Below are positions 24,001-28,203 of a stretch of DNA of 28,203 bases, piece by piece. The position numbers and the translations under genes were made by a program. Numbering within the stretch: the stretch's first letter is position 1; the number at the start of each line of letters is the position of its first letter. Under the pieces are notes generated by a model that was not told the DNA's origin, did no database searches, and saw only the letters and a list, made by a program, of their open reading frames with translations. The DNA is from Clostridiales bacterium (GTDB lineage Bacteria; Bacillota; Clostridia; Oscillospirales; Acutalibacteraceae): NCBI GenBank assembly GCA_012522615.1, contig JAAYKB010000032.1:1-28203 (forward strand), read 5' to 3'.

Positions 24001-25446
24001 ATGAGAGCCTCTTTTTTAGGATTCGAGATTGCCAGAAAGGCGCTTATTGCAAGTCAGAAGGGCATTGACGTGGTCAGCCAGAATATTTCCAATGTCAATA
24101 CCGAGGGCTACACAAGACAAAAGGTGGTTTTGAGTTCTGTCCCGTCTGAAAGGGGCTCATATTTTTACTCGAACTCGACTACGGCGGATGTGGGGCTCGG
24201 GGTTAATGTCGACGAAATTGCACAGGTCAGGGATAAGATACTTGATTTCAAATTCCGCAAGGAAAATGCAATTAATAACACCTGGAACACATGCCTTTCA
24301 GGGCTTAGAGACATAGAAAACATCATAGATGAATACAGTACCGACGGCCTTGCTGCCGAAATCCAGAATTTTTACGGAAAACTGCAGGACTATTCGTCTA
24401 ACACGTCAAGCGTGGAGAGCGCGGGCCTTCTGAGGACTGCCGCCAAAACGGTCGCCCAGACCCTCAACAAGTATTCAAAACAGCTTGACCAGATAAGCGA
24501 GATTAGAACAGAACAGCTGAAAATTGTGGTTTCGGACCTGAACGAGCTTGTCAATAAAATAAGCAAAATAAGTGCCGAAATCAAAAGCTCTATTGTCGCC
24601 GGATATAATCCGAATGAACTGCTTGACGTAAGAAATACATATCTCGATAGATTATCGGGATACACCAATATTGTGGTGGAAAACCTTGACGACGGAAGGA
24701 TTGCCATAAAATCCGGAGAGGTTTATCTTTTAACCGCCGACCAACAGATTAATGAAATAAGTATCGGTTCTGGCGAACCGATTACCTTGTATAACAGCGA
24801 CTCAAGCGAATATGTGATAACCAATGGCGAGATCTTCGCCCAGCTTCAGATTCTCAACGGCAAGGGAGTATATGCCGCCGCAGGCGAAAGCCAGTTCCAG
24901 GGTGTCCCTTATTATAAACAGTCGCTTGATTATTTTGCGCAGAGATTCGCCGAGGTTTATAACAACCTGAATTCAGCCGGAGGGGTTGATAAGCCTCTCT
25001 TCGTCGGCGACGGCACGGGCGTTATTACGGCAGAAAATATCTCAATTTCGCTCGACTGGCTGTCCGATGCCAAGTATATTACCAGCACGACCGCGACTCC
25101 GCCGGTCGAGGGAGCAAACGATAATATTGTCCGCATGATTCAGGCGTTCGAGGATGATTATGTCTTTTCTCCCGCGTTTGAAGGTTCTTTTCTTGAATAT
25201 GTATCATCCCTTATCGGAAATATCGCTATGGACGTCGAATACTATCGGGATATGGCCGAGACAAGCGACTATGTTCTAGACTCGGCTGCCGAACAGCGCG
25301 AATCGGTTTCGGGCGTCAACATCGATGAAGAGGCAATTAACATGATAAAGTTTGAGAAATCATACAGTGCGGCCGCAAGGGTTATGACGGTGCTGGATGA
25401 AATGCTGGATATAATTATCAATAAAATGGGGATTATAGGCAGATAA
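24001..25446 (+). CDS. flgK: FlgK, hook-filament junction protein (HAP1)
   Basis: FlgK joins hook to filament. The 481-residue protein begins MRASFLGFEIARKALIASQK with SQNISNVNTEGYTRQ, the bb_rod motif. A long coiled-coil D1 region and a beta-rich middle follow, then the FlgK C-terminal signature SGVNIDEEAINMIKFEKSY with LDEMLDIIINKMG. I prefer the ATG at 24001; an in-frame GTG at 23995 is only three bases from the GAAAGGA site. It is somewhat shorter than many FlgKs because the middle domain is compact. Confidence 0.94.
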   Translation: MRASFLGFEIARKALIASQKGIDVVSQNISNVNTEGYTRQKVVLSSVPSERGSYFYSNSTTADVGLGVNVDEIAQVRDKILDFKFRKENAINNTWNTCLSGLRDIENIIDEYSTDGLAAEIQNFYGKLQDYSSNTSSVESAGLLRTAAKTVAQTLNKYSKQLDQISEIRTEQLKIVVSDLNELVNKISKISAEIKSSIVAGYNPNELLDVRNTYLDRLSGYTNIVVENLDDGRIAIKSGEVYLLTADQQINEISIGSGEPITLYNSDSSEYVITNGEIFAQLQILNGKGVYAAAGESQFQGVPYYKQSLDYFAQRFAEVYNNLNSAGGVDKPLFVGDGTGVITAENISISLDWLSDAKYITSTTATPPVEGANDNIVRMIQAFEDDYVFSPAFEGSFLEYVSSLIGNIAMDVEYYRDMAETSDYVLDSAAEQRESVSGVNIDEEAINMIKFEKSYSAAARVMTVLDEMLDIIINKMGIIGR

Positions 25447-25544
25447 CAAGCGGCAGTCCGCGCTTTAAGCCAGCGAAAAAATGGAGTCGTTGGGGTTGGA
25501 TAATAGCTTTCAACCCGACAAATCCCGGAAAGGATATGTATCAA
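25447..25544 (+). other. flgK-flgL spacer with small hairpins
   Basis: The 98-base gap contains GCGG-CAGT-CCGC (25450-25461) and a better hairpin, GGGTTG (25493-25498) with CAACCC (25511-25516) around a 12-base loop. Neither is followed by a U-tract. No promoter is evident, so flgL is probably read through from flgK. Confidence 0.4.
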
Positions 25545-26510
25545 ATGAGAGTGACGAATAATCTGTTAATCAAAAAATATCTTAAAAATCTCAATAAGAG
25601 TTTTGCAACCTATAATAAGCTGAGCGATATTGCCACGACCGAGCAGCTTTACCGGAATGCATCGGATAACTCTGCGGCTACCATGAAGGCTTTTAGCGTC
25701 AGACACGACTTAACAAAGATTAACCTGTATAAAAGCAATATCGTCGACGTCAAAAATATTCTGACCGATATTGAGTCGACCATTTCCTCCCTGAACGATG
25801 TGGCTATTGATATTAAATCCCTGATTGAACAGGCAAAAAATGTCACCTACAGCGATGCCGAGCGCAAATCAATAGCTCAGGTTTTAAAAAATCTTCAGAT
25901 TCAAATATTAAACAGCGCCAATTCAAAATACGCGGGAAGATATTTGTTCGGAGGTTCAAATATTACAGAGATTCCTTTTACGGTGGTCGGCGGAAGACTC
26001 TGCTACAACGGAGTGGATGTGGACACCGGCACATTTGAGCCGGATCATGTATATGTTGATTTGGGAATGGGCATGGCGGCCGGAAGCACAACCGCAGTGA
26101 ACGACAACACGGCGTTTGACATTGCCTATCGCGGGGTTGACCTGCTGGGGTATGGGGTTGATTCGGACGGTATTTCAAACAATCTATATAATATTGTCGG
26201 CGATCTTGTAAACATGCTCGAAAACAATGATATTACCGATTTGGAAAGGTACGAAAAGAAGTTTGAACAAAAAATGAGCGATATATTGGTAAAGTATGCC
26301 GACGTCGGTGAAAAAACCAACTTCGTAGCCTTCCTTGACAGCAGGCTTGATATAAGCAAAGAAAATTCGCTTAACAAACAGGACAGCTTGGAGGGCGCCA
26401 ACCTTGCCGAGGCAATCATGAATGTTACATATCAGGAAATGGCATATAACGCTGCCCTAAAAATCGGCGCAAATATTCTTCAAAACTCGCTTCTCGATTA
26501 TCTACGCTGA
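25545..26510 (+). CDS. flgL: FlgL, hook-filament junction protein (HAP3)
   Basis: FlgL is the flagellin-like adaptor between FlgK and the filament. From ATG 25545 the product has 321 residues and begins MRVTNNLLIKKYLKNL, the usual FlgL N-terminus. An in-frame ATG at 25536 sits only two bases after GGAAAGG and is less likely. The N-terminal flagellin-type helix includes YRNASDNSAATMKAFSVR. NSKYAGRYLFGGSN is the classic FlgL motif, and the C-terminal helix ends ANLAEAIMNVTYQEMAYNAA. fliW starts 20 bases downstream. Confidence 0.94.
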   Translation: MRVTNNLLIKKYLKNLNKSFATYNKLSDIATTEQLYRNASDNSAATMKAFSVRHDLTKINLYKSNIVDVKNILTDIESTISSLNDVAIDIKSLIEQAKNVTYSDAERKSIAQVLKNLQIQILNSANSKYAGRYLFGGSNITEIPFTVVGGRLCYNGVDVDTGTFEPDHVYVDLGMGMAAGSTTAVNDNTAFDIAYRGVDLLGYGVDSDGISNNLYNIVGDLVNMLENNDITDLERYEKKFEQKMSDILVKYADVGEKTNFVAFLDSRLDISKENSLNKQDSLEGANLAEAIMNVTYQEMAYNAALKIGANILQNSLLDYLR

Positions 26511-26530
26511 CATGATTTTGGAGGGTAACC

Positions 26531-26977
26531 ATGGTTATCGAAACCAGAGAATTCGGGTTTATTGAAATCAATGAAGAGGATATTTTAAAATTCCCTAACG
26601 GGATATATGGCTTTGAGGATATAAAGGAGTATGTTATTTTAAAACAGAATGATGAACCGGACAGCCCCGTTATGTGGATGCAGGCGGTCAGGAATATGCA
26701 TATACGGTTTATCATCCTTGACCCTTTATCGGTTGTTGATGAATATAAACCGGATATACCCGAGAGCCTTTTTGAGGAGCTTGGCGCAAAGTCAATCGAG
26801 ATGCTCAGGCTTTTTGTGATTGCGGTTGTCCCGAAGGATATTAAGGATATGACCGTGAACCTGAAAAGTCCCATTGTTGTTAATATTGAAAATAATACCG
26901 CGGCACAGGTCGTTTTGGAAAACCCGGAATATCCGGTCCGCCACTTTGTCTTCAAAAGAAGCGAGGTGGCTATCTGA
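26531..26977 (+). CDS. fliW: FliW, flagellin-sensing antagonist of CsrA
   Basis: FliW binds either free flagellin or CsrA. When flagellin is scarce, FliW sequesters CsrA and flagellin is translated. The 148-residue protein shows the family pattern FPNGIYGFEDIKEYVIL, an LDPL motif in the middle, and near the end NLKSPIVVNIENNTAAQVVL followed by YPVRH. GGAGGG lies five bases before the ATG. Its stop overlaps the csrA start by one base (TGATG), coupling the partners. Confidence 0.95.
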   Translation: MVIETREFGFIEINEEDILKFPNGIYGFEDIKEYVILKQNDEPDSPVMWMQAVRNMHIRFIILDPLSVVDEYKPDIPESLFEELGAKSIEMLRLFVIAVVPKDIKDMTVNLKSPIVVNIENNTAAQVVLENPEYPVRHFVFKRSEVAI

Positions 26978-27210
26978 TGCTTATCATAGCGCGAAAGCCG
27001 CAGGAATCGTTTGTTATCGGAGACGATATCGAGGTGGTTATCCTCGATATACAAAGCGATAAAATCAGGATAGGAATTAATGCCCCAAAGGATGTTTCAA
27101 TACTTCGAAAGGAATTGTACGATACAAAAAAATCAAATCAGGATGCGGTCATGACGGCCGAGGATATTGAGTTGGATGAGTTGAACCGAATAATCAAAAA
27201 AAGCAAATAA
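26977..27210 (+). CDS. csrA: CsrA, RNA-binding translational regulator
   Basis: CsrA dimers bind GGA motifs in mRNA leaders; in Bacillus the main target is flagellin mRNA. The 77-residue product has the conserved MLIIARKPQESFVIGDDIEV N-terminus with Arg6, and the RNA-binding strand APKDVSILRKELY with Arg44. The C-terminal helix is extended as in other Firmicutes, where it contacts FliW. GAGGTGG precedes the ATG by seven bases. A likely target site lies 200-230 bases downstream, ahead of the flagellin gene. Confidence 0.96.
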   Translation: MLIIARKPQESFVIGDDIEVVILDIQSDKIRIGINAPKDVSILRKELYDTKKSNQDAVMTAEDIELDELNRIIKKSK

Positions 27211-27219
27211 AGTTTTATC

Positions 27220-27281
27220 TAAGATTTTTCATTACATGCCCAAGATCCATAGGTTCAAGGGGCGTTACATGAAAAATCTTA
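27220..27281 (+). terminator. Long hairpin after csrA, probable terminator or attenuator
   Basis: TAAGATTTTTCAT (27220-27232) pairs perfectly with ATGAAAAATCTTA (27269-27281). Inside, ATGCCC (27236-27241) pairs with GGGCGT (27260-27265), with one G-U pair. A U-rich but interrupted tract follows (27282-27301). It would end the flgM-csrA transcript before the flagellin promoter. The long structured loop is more elaborate than a simple terminator. Confidence 0.5.
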
Positions 27282-27322
27282 TCTTATTTTATTGACTTTT
27301 TATGAAAAATATTTTAAAGCTA

Positions 27323-27349
27323 TTAAGTTATTGCGGATTATGCCGATAT
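27323..27349 (+). promoter_or_regulatory. Sigma-D promoter of the flagellin gene
   Basis: GCCGATAT at 27342-27349 is a perfect sigma-D -10 box. The -35 is TTAA with 15-base spacing or TAAG with 14 (27323-27327), an imperfect TAAA. The start site should lie near 27357, leaving a leader of about 95 bases. A late-gene promoter here agrees with the flagellar sigma factor in this cluster. Confidence 0.8.
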
Positions 27350-27410
27350 ATTCATCGAAAGGGATTTTGTGAAATGTGCAGCGTACGGGCAGTTTTCACA
27401 TCATCTCTCA

Positions 27411-27444
27411 GGGAACGGATTCCCAATAAAAAATCAAGGAGGAT
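27411..27444 (+). promoter_or_regulatory. Probable CsrA-binding leader of flagellin mRNA
   Basis: GGGAA (27411-27415) and TTCCC (27420-27424) form a stem presenting GGA in the CGGA loop. About 14 bases further, the ribosome site CAAGGAGGAT (27435-27444) offers two more GGA motifs. A loop GGA plus a GGA overlapping the ribosome site is the known arrangement by which CsrA blocks flagellin translation in Bacillus. CsrA and FliW genes lie just upstream, but binding itself is inferred. Confidence 0.6.
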
Positions 27445-27450
27445 AATTCT

Positions 27451-28161
27451 ATGCGCATTAACCACAACATTTCTGCAATCAACACATTCAGACAGTATAA
27501 CGCAAATACTGTCAAGGCCTCCAAATCAATGGAGAAACTGTCATCCGGCTTACGCATCAATCGTGCGGCAGACGACGCTGCCGGCCTTTCGATTTCTGAA
27601 AAAATGAGAGGCGAGATTGCCGGTATAGCCCAGAGACTCAGAAACACCCAGGATGAGATTTCCTCGATCCAGACCGCTGAAGGCGCTTTGAACGAAGTGT
27701 CCGATATGCTCGTCAGAATGAAACAGCTGGTTATTCAAAAGGATAACCCGACCTATGCTTCTGAAGACCAGGAAAACATTGATCTTGAGTTGGCCGAGCT
27801 CGGAGCCTCGATAGACAGCATTATAAGCGACACAGAGTTCAACGGAAATACGGTGTTGGCAAGCATAACATTTACTTCTGTAGATGCCTCATCCACCGAA
27901 GCGGAGATTGAAGCGGGCATTACCCAAATCAATACCGCAAGAGCTAACTTCGGTGCGCAGCAGAACAAGCTTGAGCATGAAATCAACAACAACAGTACAT
28001 ACCATGAAAACCTCCAGGCTGCCGAATCACGTATTCGCGATGTCGATATGGCCGAGGAAATGATGGAGTACACCAAGAATAACATTCTTATTCAGGCAGC
28101 TCAGTCTATGCTTGCTCAGGCAACTCAGCAGCCGCAGGGTATTCTGCAGCTTCTGCAGTAA
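27451..28161 (+). CDS. fliC: Flagellin, minimal D0-D1 form
   Basis: This is the filament subunit. The 236-residue protein has the N-terminal D0/D1 helices (MRINHNISAINTFRQYNANT, SMEKLSSGLRINRAADDAAG, IQTAEGALNEV) and the C-terminal half (RANFGAQQNKLEHEINN, ENLQAAESRIRDVDMAEEMM, SMLAQATQQPQGILQLLQ). Only about 25 residues (133-157) separate the D1 strands, so the surface domains D2/D3 are absent. The segment matching the TLR5-binding helix reads LVRMKQL at 87-93. AGGAGG lies eight bases before the ATG. It is expressed from its own sigma-D promoter and probably repressed by CsrA. Confidence 0.97.
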   Translation: MRINHNISAINTFRQYNANTVKASKSMEKLSSGLRINRAADDAAGLSISEKMRGEIAGIAQRLRNTQDEISSIQTAEGALNEVSDMLVRMKQLVIQKDNPTYASEDQENIDLELAELGASIDSIISDTEFNGNTVLASITFTSVDASSTEAEIEAGITQINTARANFGAQQNKLEHEINNNSTYHENLQAAESRIRDVDMAEEMMEYTKNNILIQAAQSMLAQATQQPQGILQLLQ

Positions 28162-28167
28162 TCAGCT

Positions 28168-28203
28168 TTAGCGACAATCGCTAACTAAAAAACTGACCCG
28201 CCG
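28168..28203 (+). terminator. Small hairpin and possible start of a terminator after flagellin
   Basis: TTAGCGA (28168-28174) pairs with TCGCTAA (28178-28184) around a three-base loop just after the flagellin stop. It is followed by an A-tract and CTGACCCGCCG reaching the window edge. The A-tract plus GC-rich segment resembles the left arm of an intrinsic terminator whose right arm would lie outside the window. Confidence 0.35.

Noticed and set aside
27292..27320. TTGACT before flagellin as a sigma-A promoter
   Set aside because: No good -10 at proper spacing, while a perfect sigma-D -10 lies just downstream.
27302..27607. 101-codon open frame covering the flagellin promoter and leader
   Set aside because: It runs across the sigma-D promoter and into flagellin in another frame; no family resemblance.
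1..28203. Mobile elements, CRISPR arrays, tRNA or rRNA genes, or horizontally acquired islands
   Set aside because: No transposase or integrase genes, no regularly spaced repeats and no RNA gene patterns were seen; the genes form a standard flagellar order throughout.

Overview
This 28.2 kb window is a nearly uninterrupted flagellar gene cluster from a Gram-positive (monoderm) Firmicute, most likely of class Clostridia. Evidence for this: purine-rich AGGAGG-type ribosome sites, FliY (CheC-like plus FliN) in place of plain FliN, the FliW/CsrA pair upstream of flagellin, short FlgD and FlgE, and no genes for P- or L-rings. I cannot name the genus from sequence alone.

Layout. (1) Positions 1-2665, minus strand: fliD, fliS and a truncated FliT/FlgN-like gene, driven by a very good sigma-D promoter at 2803-2829. 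(2) Positions 2666-3154: a 489-base divergent control region. It also carries a near-consensus sigma-A promoter (2960-2988) facing right, preceded by 10-bp direct repeats. (3) Positions 3155-20805, plus strand: the basal body, export and switch operon, in the order flgB flgC fliE fliF fliG fliH fliI fliJ fliK flgD, a TIGR02530-like gene, flgE fliM fliY cheY fliO fliP fliQ fliR flhB flhA. Genes are tightly packed, often overlapping by 1-17 bases. (4) Positions 20894-23106: the flagellar sigma factor gene and two FlgF/FlgG-type rod genes. (5) Positions 23111-27210: a second sigma-D-type promoter followed by flgM flgN flgK flgL fliW csrA. (6) Positions 27211-28203: an imperfect hairpin, a third sigma-D promoter, a leader with a likely CsrA site, and a minimal 236-residue flagellin gene.

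How it works together (partly inference). The sigma-A promoter would start the early operon, whose late gene encodes the flagellar sigma factor. That factor would then read the three GNCGATAT promoters, giving filament cap and chaperones, hook-filament junction proteins, FlgM, FliW/CsrA and flagellin. FlgM would hold the sigma factor until the hook is complete. FliW and CsrA would match flagellin translation to export.

The gene content is conventional. The more unusual points are regulatory or absences: direct repeats placed like activator sites, an inverted repeat across the flgM promoter, a 19-bp-arm hairpin where stator genes and fliL often sit, a missing chemotaxis/flhF/flhG block, a FliF with a shortened beta-collar region, and a predicted CsrA hairpin in the flagellin leader. 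I did not find a clearly new biological system, mobile element, CRISPR array, tRNA or rRNA.
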